Positions 18,882 through 29,123 of a stretch of DNA of 64,000 nucleotides are shown here, piece by piece. This stretch comes from Streptococcus oralis. GTDB lineage: Bacteria; Bacillota; Bacilli; Lactobacillales; Streptococcaceae. Location: assembly GCF_019334565.1 (NCBI RefSeq), contig NZ_CP079724.1, forward strand, positions 331,001 through 395,000, given 5' to 3'. Position numbers and translations under genes: made by a program. The notes beneath the pieces were generated by a model. The model made no database searches. It was not told where the DNA came from and worked only from the letters and a program-made list of their open reading frames with translations. Position 1 is the first letter of the stretch, and each line of letters begins with the position of its first letter.

Positions 18882-18912
18882 AAAGAGGTTGTCCGAATGG
18901 GCAATCTTTTTT
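18882..18912 (+). terminator. Imperfect terminator of glnRA
   Basis: AAAGAGGTTG and CAATCTTTT pair around a short CC/GG inner stem, followed by six Ts. There is at least one mismatch. Confidence 0.6.
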
Positions 18913-19025
18913 ATTTTTTGCAATGTTATAAAAGTATTTTGATGCAAATATTAGTATAGGTAATATAGGCAATTCATATTTCTTAGCTTGCTTACAATTA
19001 TACATAGTAAATGGGAATATTCTGA

Positions 19026-19289
19026 TACACAGACGGAGTAGAAACAGGTCGTGTTGAGAAATCCAATACAATCACAAGCCCAGCAGTAGATGAGATCGTT
19101 GAAGTAGGAACTAAGAAAGTAGCATCTACAACAACAGGAAATCAAGCTGAAAGTAACAAGAAAGAAGAAATTGCAAGTCAAGATAAGAAAGCTCTACCAA
19201 ACACAGGTTCAGCAGTATCTAGTATTCTTTCAATCATCGGTCTTGCCTTTGCAAGCCTAGCAGCTTTTGTCCTTCGTAAGAAAGACTAA
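19026..19289 (+). pseudogene. C-terminal remnant of a G5/LPXTG surface protein
   Basis: An open frame with no start codon or ribosome site, bounded upstream by a TGA at 19023. It reads YTDGVETGRVEK, then AVDEIVEVGTKK (the end of a G5-like domain), a Glu/Lys spacer, then LPNTGSAVSS, a hydrophobic helix and LRKKD. This is a complete sorting signal without a protein in front of it. The last 30 residues and their DNA are almost identical to the end of the SHIRT protein 3 kb downstream. The 110 bases before it show no related coding sequence, so the 5' part was deleted. It cannot be expressed as a secreted protein as it stands. Confidence 0.85.
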
Positions 19290-19329
19290 GCCATCTTAAT
19301 GTTCAAAAGTTTTTTGTGAGACAGATATC

Positions 19330-19366
19330 AAAAAGAACTCGAGATTGATTCTCGGGTTCTTTTTAT
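19330..19366 (+). terminator. Terminator following the LPXTG remnant
   Basis: AAAAAGAACTCGAG pairs with CTCGGGTTCTTTTT around a seven-base loop. The terminator of the lost surface-protein gene has been kept. Confidence 0.85.
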
Positions 19367-19651
19367 AAAATATAAAATAAACTGAGACCTTTTAAATCAA
19401 AAGAGAGAAACTCTTATTCTAATTTCGAAATTATTAATAAAAATTAATTTTTTTGTATGGTTTATAGAGGGGGTTCTAGTATAAATACTACATAATGAAG
19501 ATAGATTCAATGACTCAAAATAGATTTTACTTCTTGTCAACTTTGTGAAAAGAACACATTTTTTAATATATAGATAGATGTTTTAAGTATATATGGACAG
19601 AATGAATAATAATTTGGAAATACAAAAAAGTAAATATTTTTTTATATCTGC
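19367..19651. other. AT-rich spacer with no gene
   Basis: Strongly AT-rich DNA upstream of the SHIRT-protein gene. I see no ORF, RNA gene or repeat in it. Confidence 0.5.
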
Positions 19652-19680
19652 TTTCAATTTCCCTTTCTTTGTGTTAGAAT
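19652..19680 (+). promoter_or_regulatory. Candidate promoter of the SHIRT-protein gene
   Basis: Extended -10 TGTTAGAAT (19672-19680) with a weak -35-like TTTCAA (19652-19657) at 17 bases. GGAGG lies just before the ATG at 19739. Confidence 0.5.
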
Positions 19681-19738
19681 GAGATGAATATTTCTTTTGA
19701 AATGATCAAATAATCATTTTTAGTTTTGGAGGTACATT

Positions 19739-22294
19739 ATGAAATGGAAATATCGCATGAGAATGCCTTTTTCTACTATTTTCAGTAGAAAAAAACAGGC
19801 TTTTCTCGGACTAGTCGTTTTACTTTTTTCTATTTTTCTTCTTCCGCTTCAATCTTATGCGGCTTTAGAAGAAATAAAAAATGGAACGGATATCTCAACC
19901 TTGGATATTCGTAAGTTTAATTTGAACATCAACAATTTTAGTGTTTTATCTAAATCACAGGCTGTTGATCAGTTTCATTTATCGAATCCCCACTATGAAT
20001 ATCTCTGGGGTGGTGCCTATCCAGGCGAGATGGAGAACTTTACTCTTAAAGTAGATAAAAGTAAAAAGCAGGATCAAGTTTTTGAAAATCCTCTTTCTCT
20101 AAAATTCACAAATATTGGGACAGTTAATGGTAAGCAAGTAGATGCTTACTTAAAATTCAATAAGGTAACTCTTCACTATCTAAACACTGCTCAAGCAGAG
20201 TCTGAAATGAATAGTACTCAAAAATCTACTGTTGAATTTTTCTCAATTTCTGAATTATGGGAAAGTAGTGCTTTTGAAATTGGTAATGTTCCTTACGTAG
20301 ATGCGAATCATGACTACATCATGAATAAAGCATTTTGGATTGATGCTGATGTAACAGCCGAGTTGAGTTATGCAGATGGTTCAGAGACAGATTTGAAGTT
20401 GGTCATGAAACCAACGGATATCGATGCAATGGATGCAAACAACTTGAAGGAAACCTTCTATATTAAAGGTTATCAAAATGATGTTAATCTTCGTCTGATG
20501 AACAATGCCAATGTTTTGAAACAGGAAGACCAAGGAGAACGAACTGCTTGGATTGCGACTCAGATTACAAGTGGTAGCTATTCTGAGAACAATATCTCTG
20601 GTTTCGCCCTTCGATCGAATAGTAATAGGATGAATTTTGCTTATTCATCAACAGAGGTTGCTTCGGCCGTCTTTGGTCTCTATGTTGAAAAACTTGATCC
20701 TAGCCCTGTTCTAGAAGTTGATCCTACAGAGATTCCAGCTAAAGAGGGGCAAAATATCACTTATAAAGCAAGGTTTAAAGTTCCGGTTCCTGGCAAAGAT
20801 CTTTTAGCAGCGCCTTCATCTATCGAAATGGTTCAGAATTTTGATGAGCGCCTTGATTATCAAGAACTTAAAGTTGAATCAGGGGGAGTGACTCTGCAAG
20901 AAGGACGTGACTATACGATCGAGAAATCAGGTCAAACAGTTACTGTTAAAATGACACCTGAATACATAAAAGCAAATTCTTCTGCTGAAATTATTGTAAC
21001 TTATAATACTACTACAAACAAAAAAGTGGAAGAAAAGGGACCTGAAAAAATTAACAACACTGTAACCTTGCATGTTGATAACTTATCAGCTCCTTCTAAT
21101 CAGGTGAGCACTGCTCTTCTTTACGAAAAACACCATGAATTTGTCAGTGGAACTCCAGGTAAAGAGTTGCCACAAGAAGTGAAAGATTTGCTTCCAGCAA
21201 CAGAAAAGAATTTACCTAATGGCAGTCAAGTAACGCCAACACAACCAAGTCAAACGGAAGTGAAGACAGCAGAAGGTACATGGAGCTTCAAGTCCTATGA
21301 CAAGGCATCAGAAACCATCAATGGAGCGGATGCTCACTTTGTCGGTACTTGGGAATTCACCCCAGCACCAACTTACAAGGCAACACATGAGTTTGTCAGC
21401 GGAACGCCAGGAAAAGAACTTCCACAAGAAGTGAAAACCTTGCTTCCAGCAGACCAAACAGACTTGAAAGATGGTAGTCAAGCAACTCCAACGCAACCAA
21501 GCCAAACAGAAGTGAAGACCGCAGAAGGTACATGGAGCTTCAAGTCCTATGACAAGGCATCAGAAACCATCAATGGAGCGGATGCTCACTTCGTCGGTAC
21601 TTGGGAATTCACCCCAGCACCAACTTACAAGGCAACACATGAGTTTGTCAGCGGAACGCCAGGCAAAGAACTTCCACAAGAAGTGAAAACCTTGCTTCCA
21701 GCAGACCAAACAGACTTGAAAGATGGTAGTCAAGCAACTCCAACGCAACCAAGCCAAACAGAAGTGAAGACGGCAGAAGGTACATGGAGCTTCAAGTCCT
21801 ATGACAAGGCATCAGAAACCATCAATGGATCAGATGTTAAGTTTGTAGGCACATGGGAATTTACAGCAAGCCCGGTTCCAACAGTGACTCATAAAGCAGT
21901 TCACGAGTTTGTCAGCGGAACTCCAGGAAAAGAACTTCCGCAAGAAGTGAAAACCTTGCTTCCAGCAGACCAAACAGACTTGAAAGACGGTAGTCAAGCG
22001 ACACCAACGCAACCAAGTCAAACAGAAGTGAAGACAGCAGAAGGCACATGGAGCTTTAAGTCTTATGACAAAGCATCAGAAACCATCAATGGAGCGGATG
22101 CCCACTTCGTCGGTACTTGGGAATTTACCCCGGCACCAATTAACAATTCTGGAAATAATAGCCAACCAGAAGAAGGAAGTAGTCAAACTAAGACCTTGTT
22201 ACCAAACACAGGCTCTGCAGTATCTGGTCTTCTTTCAATCATCGGTCTTGCCTTTGCAAGCCTAGCAGCTTTTGTCCTTCGCAAGAAAGACTAA
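19739..22294 (+). CDS. LPXTG-anchored adhesin with tandem SHIRT repeats
   Basis: Cell-wall-anchored surface protein (851 residues). A long signal peptide (FLGLVVLLFSIFLLPLQSYA) is followed by an adhesin-like N-terminal region (about 40-330: NLNINNFSVLSKSQAV, YEYLWGGAYPGEMENF). A beta domain follows at about 335-460 (ITYKARFKVPVPGKDL), then four SHIRT domains (about 465-800), each starting HEFVSGTPGKELPQEV and ending HFVGTWEF. The C terminus is LPNTG, hydrophobic helix, LRKKD. The layout resembles Sgo0707 of S. gordonii, in which SHIRT domains form a rigid rod that projects the N-terminal binding domains. The binding partner here is unknown. The gene is monocistronic, with GGAGG before the ATG and a terminator after it. 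Confidence 0.88.
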   Translation: MKWKYRMRMPFSTIFSRKKQAFLGLVVLLFSIFLLPLQSYAALEEIKNGTDISTLDIRKFNLNINNFSVLSKSQAVDQFHLSNPHYEYLWGGAYPGEMENFTLKVDKSKKQDQVFENPLSLKFTNIGTVNGKQVDAYLKFNKVTLHYLNTAQAESEMNSTQKSTVEFFSISELWESSAFEIGNVPYVDANHDYIMNKAFWIDADVTAELSYADGSETDLKLVMKPTDIDAMDANNLKETFYIKGYQNDVNLRLMNNANVLKQEDQGERTAWIATQITSGSYSENNISGFALRSNSNRMNFAYSSTEVASAVFGLYVEKLDPSPVLEVDPTEIPAKEGQNITYKARFKVPVPGKDLLAAPSSIEMVQNFDERLDYQELKVESGGVTLQEGRDYTIEKSGQTVTVKMTPEYIKANSSAEIIVTYNTTTNKKVEEKGPEKINNTVTLHVDNLSAPSNQVSTALLYEKHHEFVSGTPGKELPQEVKDLLPATEKNLPNGSQVTPTQPSQTEVKTAEGTWSFKSYDKASETINGADAHFVGTWEFTPAPTYKATHEFVSGTPGKELPQEVKTLLPADQTDLKDGSQATPTQPSQTEVKTAEGTWSFKSYDKASETINGADAHFVGTWEFTPAPTYKATHEFVSGTPGKELPQEVKTLLPADQTDLKDGSQATPTQPSQTEVKTAEGTWSFKSYDKASETINGSDVKFVGTWEFTASPVPTVTHKAVHEFVSGTPGKELPQEVKTLLPADQTDLKDGSQATPTQPSQTEVKTAEGTWSFKSYDKASETINGADAHFVGTWEFTPAPINNSGNNSQPEEGSSQTKTLLPNTGSAVSGLLSIIGLAFASLAAFVLRKKD
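21131..22140 (+). repeat. Four near-identical SHIRT repeats (about 252 bp each)
   Basis: The HEFVSG motif starts at about 21134, 21386, 21638 and 21902. Spacings are 252, 252 and 264 bases, the last lengthened by a linker after copy 3. Copies 2 and 3 are almost base-for-base identical, which indicates recent duplication or gene conversion and predicts copy-number variation between strains. Confidence 0.92.
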
Positions 22295-22342
22295 GTTACT
22301 CTTAGTAAATGAGAGATTAACTGCTTAATTCCGTAGTATAAG

Positions 22343-22374
22343 AAGAGAGAATGAGAAATCGTTCTCTCTTTTTT
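22343..22374 (+). terminator. Terminator of the SHIRT-protein gene
   Basis: AAGAGAGAAT and GTTCTCTCTT pair around a short AT-rich loop, followed by six Ts. Confidence 0.88.
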
Positions 22375-22479
22375 GTTTTATACGCTTGCTTGATTTCTTA
22401 TCTAATCTATGGTTATTTCAGACTAAAAAGGAAATACCAAGTAGATAAAAAGTAAGATTCTAGGTCTTTAGACTGATTT

Positions 22480-22506
22480 TTAGCACTCTTGACAAAAGAG
22501 TGCTAA
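22480..22506 (+). promoter_or_regulatory. CIRCE element 1 (perfect)
   Basis: TTAGCACTC, nine bases, GAGTGCTAA: exact match to the HrcA operator consensus, upstream of the hrcA -35. The nine-base loop itself contains TTGACA. Confidence 0.92.
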
Positions 22507-22523
22507 TTTTTTGAGTTTTTGTC

Positions 22524-22551
22524 TTGACATTCTCTTCTAAGGGTGTATAAT
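22524..22551 (+). promoter_or_regulatory. Promoter of the hrcA-grpE-dnaK block
   Basis: TTGACA (22524-22529), 16-base spacer, TATAAT (22546-22551) preceded by TG. Fully consensus, lying between two CIRCE elements. Confidence 0.92.
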
Positions 22552-22562
22552 AGAATCATGAG

Positions 22563-22589
22563 TTAGCACTTGTGTGTATCGAGTGCTAA
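22563..22589 (+). promoter_or_regulatory. CIRCE element 2 (one mismatch)
   Basis: TTAGCACTT, nine bases, GAGTGCTAA. Only the ninth base of the left arm departs from consensus. It is located in the transcribed leader of hrcA, where HrcA-GroEL repression normally acts. Confidence 0.92.
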
Positions 22590-22615
22590 TCAATCTGACA
22601 GAGAGGAGTGATGAG

Positions 22616-23650
22616 ATGGTTACAGAGCGTCAGCAGGATATTTTAAATCTGATTATTGACATCTTTACCAAAACGCACGAACCTGTCGGATCCAAAGCGC
22701 TACAAGAGTCTATTAATTCTAGTAGTGCTACCATTCGTAATGATATGGCAGCTCTAGAAAAACAAGGATTGCTTGAGAAAGCTCATACTTCAAGTGGTCG
22801 GATGCCTAGTGTGGCTGGTTTTCAGTACTATGTAAAACACTCCTTGGCTTTTGATCGACTGGCTGAAAATGAGGTTTATGAGATTGTCAAAGCCTTTGAT
22901 CAGGAGTTCTTCAAACTGGAGGATATTCTGCAAGAGGCTGCCAATTTACTGACAGACTTGAGTGGCTGTACGGTAGTGGCTCTGGATGTTGAGCCAAGTA
23001 GACAGCGCCTGACGGCTTTCGATATTGTCGTTCTAGGACAACATACTGCTCTTGCAGTTTTCACCCTGGACGAGTCTCGAACGGTTACCAGTCAGTTTTT
23101 GATTCCAAGAAATTTCTTGCAGGAAGATTTGCTGAAACTGAAGAACATCATTCAGGAACGTTTCCTCGGTCACACAGTTCTAGATATTCACTACAAGATT
23201 CGAACGGAGATTCCACAGATTATCCAGCGTTACTTCACAACTACGGACAATGTTATGGATCTCTTTGAACACATTTTTAAAGAAATGTTCAACGAAAATA
23301 TTGTGGTGTCGGGAAAAGTCAATCTCTTGAATTTTGCCAATCTAGCAGCCTATCAGTTCTTTGATCATCCACAAAAGGTGGCTCTGGAGATTCGTGAAGG
23401 TCTGCATGAAGATCAAATGCAAAATGTCCGTGTTGCAGACAGTCAGGAATCCTGTCTAGCTGATTTGGCGGTGATTAGCAGTAAGTTCCTCATTCCTTAT
23501 CGAGGTTTTGGAATTCTAGCGATTATCGGTCCAGTCAATCTAGATTATCAGCAATTGGTCAACCAAGTCAATGTGGTCAATCGTGTTTTGACGATGAAGT
23601 TGACAGATTTTTATCGCTACCTCAGCAGTAATCATTACGAAGTACATTAA
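22616..23650 (+). CDS. hrcA: Heat-inducible transcription repressor HrcA
   Basis: Repressor (344 residues) of the class I heat-shock genes; it binds CIRCE and needs GroEL to stay folded, so misfolded protein relieves repression. The winged-helix DNA-binding part is at residues 1-75 ([49 protein letters not shown]), and a GAF-like dimerisation part follows. The start ATG 22616 has GAGAGGAGTG upstream and gives the pneumococcal length. An in-frame upstream codon at 22574 lies inside CIRCE and is not used. First gene of hrcA-grpE-dnaK; grpE follows after 26 bases. Confidence 0.96.
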   Translation: MVTERQQDILNLIIDIFTKTHEPVGSKALQESINSSSATIRNDMAALEKQGLLEKAHTSSGRMPSVAGFQYYVKHSLAFDRLAENEVYEIVKAFDQEFFKLEDILQEAANLLTDLSGCTVVALDVEPSRQRLTAFDIVVLGQHTALAVFTLDESRTVTSQFLIPRNFLQEDLLKLKNIIQERFLGHTVLDIHYKIRTEIPQIIQRYFTTTDNVMDLFEHIFKEMFNENIVVSGKVNLLNFANLAAYQFFDHPQKVALEIREGLHEDQMQNVRVADSQESCLADLAVISSKFLIPYRGFGILAIIGPVNLDYQQLVNQVNVVNRVLTMKLTDFYRYLSSNHYEVH

Positions 23651-23676
23651 GATTGAAATCATTAAAGGAGGCGAAA

Positions 23677-24192
23677 ATGGCCCAAGATAAAAAAAAGGAA
23701 GAAATGAAAGAAGAGGAAGTTGTGGAAACAACTGAAGAAACAACTCCTGAAAAGTCAGAGTTGGACTTGGCAAATGAACGTGCGGATGAGTTCGAAAACA
23801 AATACCTTCGCGCTCATGCAGAAATGCAAAATATTCAACGCCGTGCCAATGAAGAACGTCAAAACTTGCAACGTTATCGTAGCCAGGACTTGGCGAAAGC
23901 AATCTTGCCATCGCTTGACAACTTAGAACGTGCACTAGCAGTTGAAGGTTTGACAGACGATGTCAAAAAAGGATTGGAGATGGTGCAAGAGAGCTTGATT
24001 CACGCTTTGAAAGAAGAAGGAATCGAAGAAATCGTAGCTGACGGCAAATTTGACCATAACTACCATATGGCCATCCAAACTCTCCCAGCAGACGATGAAC
24101 ACCCAGCAGATACAATCGCCCAAGTCTTCCAAAAAGGCTACAAACTCCATGACCGCATCCTACGCCCAGCAATGGTAGTTGTCTACAACTAG
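23677..24192 (+). CDS. grpE: Nucleotide exchange factor GrpE
   Basis: Cytoplasmic DnaK co-chaperone (171 residues) that releases ADP. An acidic disordered start ([20 protein letters not shown]) is followed by the long dimerisation helix ([20 protein letters not shown]) and a C-terminal beta domain with the GrpE signature ([15 protein letters not shown]). I placed the start at ATG 23677, which has AAAGGAGG seven bases upstream; the in-frame TTG at 23653 would overlap that site. A 274-base structured spacer separates it from dnaK. Confidence 0.96.
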   Translation: MAQDKKKEEMKEEEVVETTEETTPEKSELDLANERADEFENKYLRAHAEMQNIQRRANEERQNLQRYRSQDLAKAILPSLDNLERALAVEGLTDDVKKGLEMVQESLIHALKEEGIEEIVADGKFDHNYHMAIQTLPADDEHPADTIAQVFQKGYKLHDRILRPAMVVVYN

Positions 24193-24290
24193 GCAATTCT
24201 GACGGTTGCAACATACATAATAGAAAACTTGTCCGAAACGACAATAAACTATGAAGAAGGATAAAAAGCAAGCCGGAGGCTTGCAAGGAA

Positions 24291-24425
24291 GATATTTCCC
24301 GCCGTGGTGAAAGTTTCAGTAGCTTTTGCTACTGAAACAGGGGATTTTTGAGACAATAGGCTCAAAAATAAGTGATGAAATCCCGTAGGGAGTTGCTCAC
24401 GTCCCCACCACTTAAGGGGAATATC
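24291..24425 (+). ncRNA. Predicted structured RNA element between grpE and dnaK
   Basis: The ends pair over ten positions: GATATTTCCC (24291-24300) with GGGGAATATC (24416-24425), one G-U. A second closing helix is GTGGTG (24304-24309) with CACCAC (24406-24411). Inside are an 11-bp perfect hairpin GTTTCAGTAGC/GCTACTGAAAC with a TTTT loop (24313-24338) and a nested GGGATTT/AAATCCC helix (24341-24384) that competes with TTTTTGAG/CTCAAAAA (24345-24368). A separate GCAAGCC/GGCTTGC hairpin (24268-24284) precedes it. There is no T tract, so it is not a simple terminator. I do not recognise a known family. It could be an RNA-processing site, an mRNA stabiliser or an inserted palindromic element. Confidence 0.55.
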
Positions 24426-24454
24426 AAAAAATCAAAATTCGAATTAAACTTTAA

Positions 24455-26290
<1,836 letters not shown>

Positions 26291-26492
26291 GATGCAAAGC
26301 CCGTTAAAACCTCACAGTGAAAATAGGAAATCTAACGCAGAAACTTTAGTTTCTAGGAAGACTTGCACCTAAAGGTAGCCATATCTGTAGTTCGCTAAAG
26401 CGAAAACAGCTACGTCTCTTTTTCACCAAGAGGTTAGGGCGTGCTCAATTCGGTAAGATGTTGAGGCGTTAAGAAAACGAAAGAAAAATAGG

Positions 26493-26538
26493 AAGCCATC
26501 GCCTTGTGCGATGCACAAAAGATGGCTTATCTTTTTTT
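26493..26538 (+). terminator. Terminator downstream of dnaK
   Basis: AAGCCATC/GATGGCTT outer stem enclosing TTGTGC/GCACAA, followed by eight Ts with one interruption. It should end the hrcA-grpE-dnaK transcript before dnaJ. Confidence 0.85.
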
Positions 26539-26634
26539 CGAAGTTTTTAGCCGAAACTCAGTTAAGCCTAACTCGTTAAGAATGACGAATTACTAAGGTA
26601 CTTTGTCTAAATGTAATAATGATAAGAAGAAATC

Positions 26635-26662
26635 CAGAGGTTGCAGCCCAGCCTCTGTTTTT
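26635..26662 (+). terminator. Second terminator-like hairpin in the dnaK-dnaJ spacer
   Basis: CAGAGG (26635-26640) pairs with CCTCTG (26652-26657), with a short inner TG/CA pairing, followed by five Ts. Confidence 0.65.
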
Positions 26663-26898
26663 CGGTAAAAAGGGACTGAATCTCATTTATTTGGCTTTTG
26701 TCCCATCAATATAAAAGAAAGGAACTGAACCCGACCTAAACCGTGGTCTCGTTCCGCAATATTAACAGAAAGGAATAAGGGTGTTCATAATTGAACTCGA
26801 GCGGAAAGCTTGGAAATTAGATAAACCTCCTAAGAAACCAGGATTTCTTGTCGGTTTCCTAAATTTCAGTCGCTTTCTGTTCGCTCTTAGTATCTTGT

Positions 26899-28035
26899 AT
26901 GAACAATACTGAATTTTATGATCGTCTGGGGGTGTCAAAAAACGCTTCGGCAGACGAGATCAAAAAGGCTTATCGTAAGCTTTCCAAAAAATATCACCCA
27001 GATATCAACAAGGAGCCTGGCGCTGAGGAAAAATACAAGGAAGTTCAAGAAGCCTATGAGACTTTGAGTGACGACCAAAAACGTGCAGCCTACGACCAAT
27101 ATGGTGCTGCAGGTGCCAACGGTGGCTTTGGTGGTGCCGGTGGTTTTGGCGGTTTTGACGGAGCAGGTGGCTTCGGTGGTTTTGAAGATATCTTCTCAAG
27201 TTTTTTCGGGGGAGGCGGAGCTTCGCGCAATCCAAACGCTCCTCGTCAAGGGGATGACCTCCAGTACCGTGTGAACTTGACCTTTGAAGAAGCTATCTTC
27301 GGAACGGAAAAAGAAGTTAAATATAATCGTGAAGCCAGCTGTCGTACATGTAACGGATCTGGTGCTAAGCCAGGAACAAGTCCAGTCACTTGTGGACGCT
27401 GTCATGGCGCTGGTGTCATTAACGTTGATACGCAGACTCCTCTTGGTATGATGCGTCGCCAAGTAACCTGTGATGTCTGTCATGGTCGCGGAAAAGAAAT
27501 CAAGGATCCATGTACAACTTGTCATGGAACAGGTCATGAAAAACAAGCTCATAGCGTACATGTGAAGATTCCTGCAGGTGTGGAAACAGGCCAACAAATC
27601 CGCCTCGCGGGTCAAGGTGAAGCAGGCTTTAACGGTGGACCTTACGGAGACTTGTACGTGGTGGTTTCAGTAGAAGCTAGCGATAAGTTTGAACGTGAAG
27701 GAACAACTATTTTCTACAAGTTAAACCTCAATATTGTCCAAGCTACTCTTGGAGATACTGTTGAAATTCCAACCGTGCATGGTGATGTTGAATTGGTTAT
27801 CCCAGAAGGAACTCAGACTGGCAAGAAATTCCGTCTACGTGGCAAGGGAGCACCGAGCCTTCGTGGCGGTGCTGTTGGTGACCAATACGTTACTGTCAAT
27901 GTCGTGACTCCGACAGGTTTGAACGACCGCCAAAAAGCAGCGCTTAAAGAATTCGCAGCTGCAGGTGACTTGAAAGTCAATCCGAAGAAAAAAGGCTTCT
28001 TTGACCATATAAAAGATGCCTTTGAAGGAGAATAA
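26899..28035 (+). CDS. dnaJ: Chaperone protein DnaJ (Hsp40)
   Basis: DnaK co-chaperone (378 residues) that delivers substrates and stimulates ATP hydrolysis. The J-domain is at residues 4-70 with HPD at 33-35, and a Gly/Phe-rich linker covers about 75-115 ([14 protein letters not shown]). Four zinc-binding CxxCxGxG repeats follow ([32 protein letters not shown]), then two C-terminal beta domains. No Shine-Dalgarno is visible before ATG 26899. A -10-like TAGTAT (26888-26893) ends five bases upstream, so a near-leaderless start is possible. Unlike many Firmicutes it is split from dnaK by 608 bases and two terminators. Confidence 0.97.
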   Translation: MNNTEFYDRLGVSKNASADEIKKAYRKLSKKYHPDINKEPGAEEKYKEVQEAYETLSDDQKRAAYDQYGAAGANGGFGGAGGFGGFDGAGGFGGFEDIFSSFFGGGGASRNPNAPRQGDDLQYRVNLTFEEAIFGTEKEVKYNREASCRTCNGSGAKPGTSPVTCGRCHGAGVINVDTQTPLGMMRRQVTCDVCHGRGKEIKDPCTTCHGTGHEKQAHSVHVKIPAGVETGQQIRLAGQGEAGFNGGPYGDLYVVVSVEASDKFEREGTTIFYKLNLNIVQATLGDTVEIPTVHGDVELVIPEGTQTGKKFRLRGKGAPSLRGGAVGDQYVTVNVVTPTGLNDRQKAALKEFAAAGDLKVNPKKKGFFDHIKDAFEGE

Positions 28036-28038
28036 AGT

Positions 28039-28063
28039 AAAAAGAGCCGATTGGCTCTTTTTG
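28039..28063 (+). terminator. Terminator of dnaJ
   Basis: AAAAAGAGCC/GGCTCTTTTT with a four-base loop; symmetrical A and T tracts could also serve the opposite strand. Confidence 0.9.
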
Positions 28064-28112
28064 TGTTGTCTTGAAAAATTTATCTTCAGAAAATCATTTT
28101 CCAGTTAGTCTA

Positions 28113-28772
28113 CTATTTATACTTTTGAGTGAGCAAGCCAGCTGCATCCATCTCCTGGATGAGTTGCTTGATTTCCGCTTCTTTGCCAGGTTTAACGGTG
28201 ATGGTATCAATGTGTTTAATCGCCGAGTTATCTTGAATATCCACTAAGGTCAAAGCTTTTTCATAGAATGTAATTCCCTTTTTAAGACTTTCCTGATCTT
28301 TCCAATTTAGAATTGTGTAAGAAGAATTTGATTTCTTTCCGTTTTCTCGAAAATACTTCTCGCCTTCCTCCTCTAAAAATTGTATTAAACCATGATTGAA
28401 TAAGTTATCTCCTACTTTATAGTAGGAAATATCTCCTGTCTGGAGGACATAGACTTTAAGTCGGTTTTTGGTGAGTTTTGGACTTTCTTTTAGGACGGGG
28501 CGGCTATTGATAACTTCATCAGAGAATGTCACATAAAAATCTAAGCCCCCGCCCTCGAATTGATACTTTCCATTTGATTCGATTTTCTCAGGAGGGAGAT
28601 CAAGGGAGATAAAGATTTGTTTTAAGGTTTCATTCCCTTTTCGGATATCACTTGGTGACGCTTTGAAAAGATTGATTAGTAGTAGAAATGCCAGAACTGC
28701 AAGGAGACAGAGACAGCCACAAGGGATCGCGATGACCTTCGCTAGAACTTTTACAAACTGTTTCACTTTCAT
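28113..28772 (-). CDS. Hypothetical membrane-anchored protein
   Basis: I do not recognise this 219-residue protein. One hydrophobic segment near the N terminus (about residues 15-36, CGCLCLLAVLAFLLLINLF) should anchor it, with the rest a charged domain probably outside the cell. The segment contains cysteines but no clean lipobox. I chose the ATG at 28772 (MKVKQFVKVL) because AGGAGG lies just upstream; an in-frame ATG at 28805 would add 11 residues without a ribosome site. It lies on the minus strand 63 bases downstream of the coiled-coil gene and may share its transcript. Confidence 0.65.
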   Translation of the reverse strand: MKVKQFVKVLAKVIAIPCGCLCLLAVLAFLLLINLFKASPSDIRKGNETLKQIFISLDLPPEKIESNGKYQFEGGGLDFYVTFSDEVINSRPVLKESPKLTKNRLKVYVLQTGDISYYKVGDNLFNHGLIQFLEEEGEKYFRENGKKSNSSYTILNWKDQESLKKGITFYEKALTLVDIQDNSAIKHIDTITVKPGKEAEIKQLIQEMDAAGLLTQKYK

Positions 28773-28835
28773 TGCCTCCTTTTTCTGTTCAAACCTAGTA
28801 TCCAAAAAAGAGTTTAAGGAAAGTTGGAGGCTTTT

Positions 28836-29114
28836 TTATTCTTGTTTTTCTTCTTGGAGGACCGCCATTCTGGTCTGGAAATCTTTTTCCAAGACTTTGA
28901 ACTTGTAGGTCAAATCTTTTTGGTATTCCTTGATAAGGGCTTTTTGTTGGTCGATGATTTGTAGGCTGTTTTGAATGATATCCAAATCATCCTTGATAGC
29001 TTCGACGCGGTCAGTTGTATCTAGCACTTCATCCTGAATGGCTTGGCGATTTTTCACGACAAAATAACTTCCAGCTGCAGCTCCTGCAAATAGCAATAGA
29101 TTGGATAGTTTCAT
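28836..29114 (-). CDS. Small membrane-anchored coiled-coil protein
   Basis: A 92-residue protein with an N-terminal hydrophobic stretch (LSNLLLFAGAAAGSYFVV) followed by a long heptad-like charged region (DTTDRVEAIKDDLDIIQ... IKEYQKDLTYKFKVLEKD). It resembles small YtxH-like or chemotaxis-like coiled-coil proteins in layout, but I cannot assign a function. TAAGGAG precedes the ATG. It follows the HIT gene by nine bases on the minus strand, so the two are almost certainly co-transcribed, a pairing also seen in related streptococci. Confidence 0.75.
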   Translation of the reverse strand: MKLSNLLLFAGAAAGSYFVVKNRQAIQDEVLDTTDRVEAIKDDLDIIQNSLQIIDQQKALIKEYQKDLTYKFKVLEKDFQTRMAVLQEEKQE

Positions 29115-29123
29115 GGCATCTCC

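Larger units (their letters stand above)
26291..26898. other. 608-base dnaK-dnaJ spacer, no convincing gene
   Basis: The spacer holds two terminators (26493-26538, 26635-26662) and several smaller hairpins, for example TTCGCT/AGCGAA near 26394-26407. I see no reading frame with start, ribosome site and protein-like composition. No CIRCE lies in front of dnaJ. The last 100 bases contain a weak inverted repeat (AAGAAACC with GGTTTCCT, about 26832-26861). Confidence 0.6.

Noticed and set aside
22574..22615. Longer HrcA start at 22574
   Set aside because: Would place the start codon inside the CIRCE operator and lacks a ribosome site; ATG 22616 has a strong one and gives the usual length.
26291..26898. 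A hypothetical gene in the dnaK-dnaJ spacer, as annotated in some relatives
   Set aside because: No frame of useful length with start signals or protein-like composition; terminators and hairpins fill the space.
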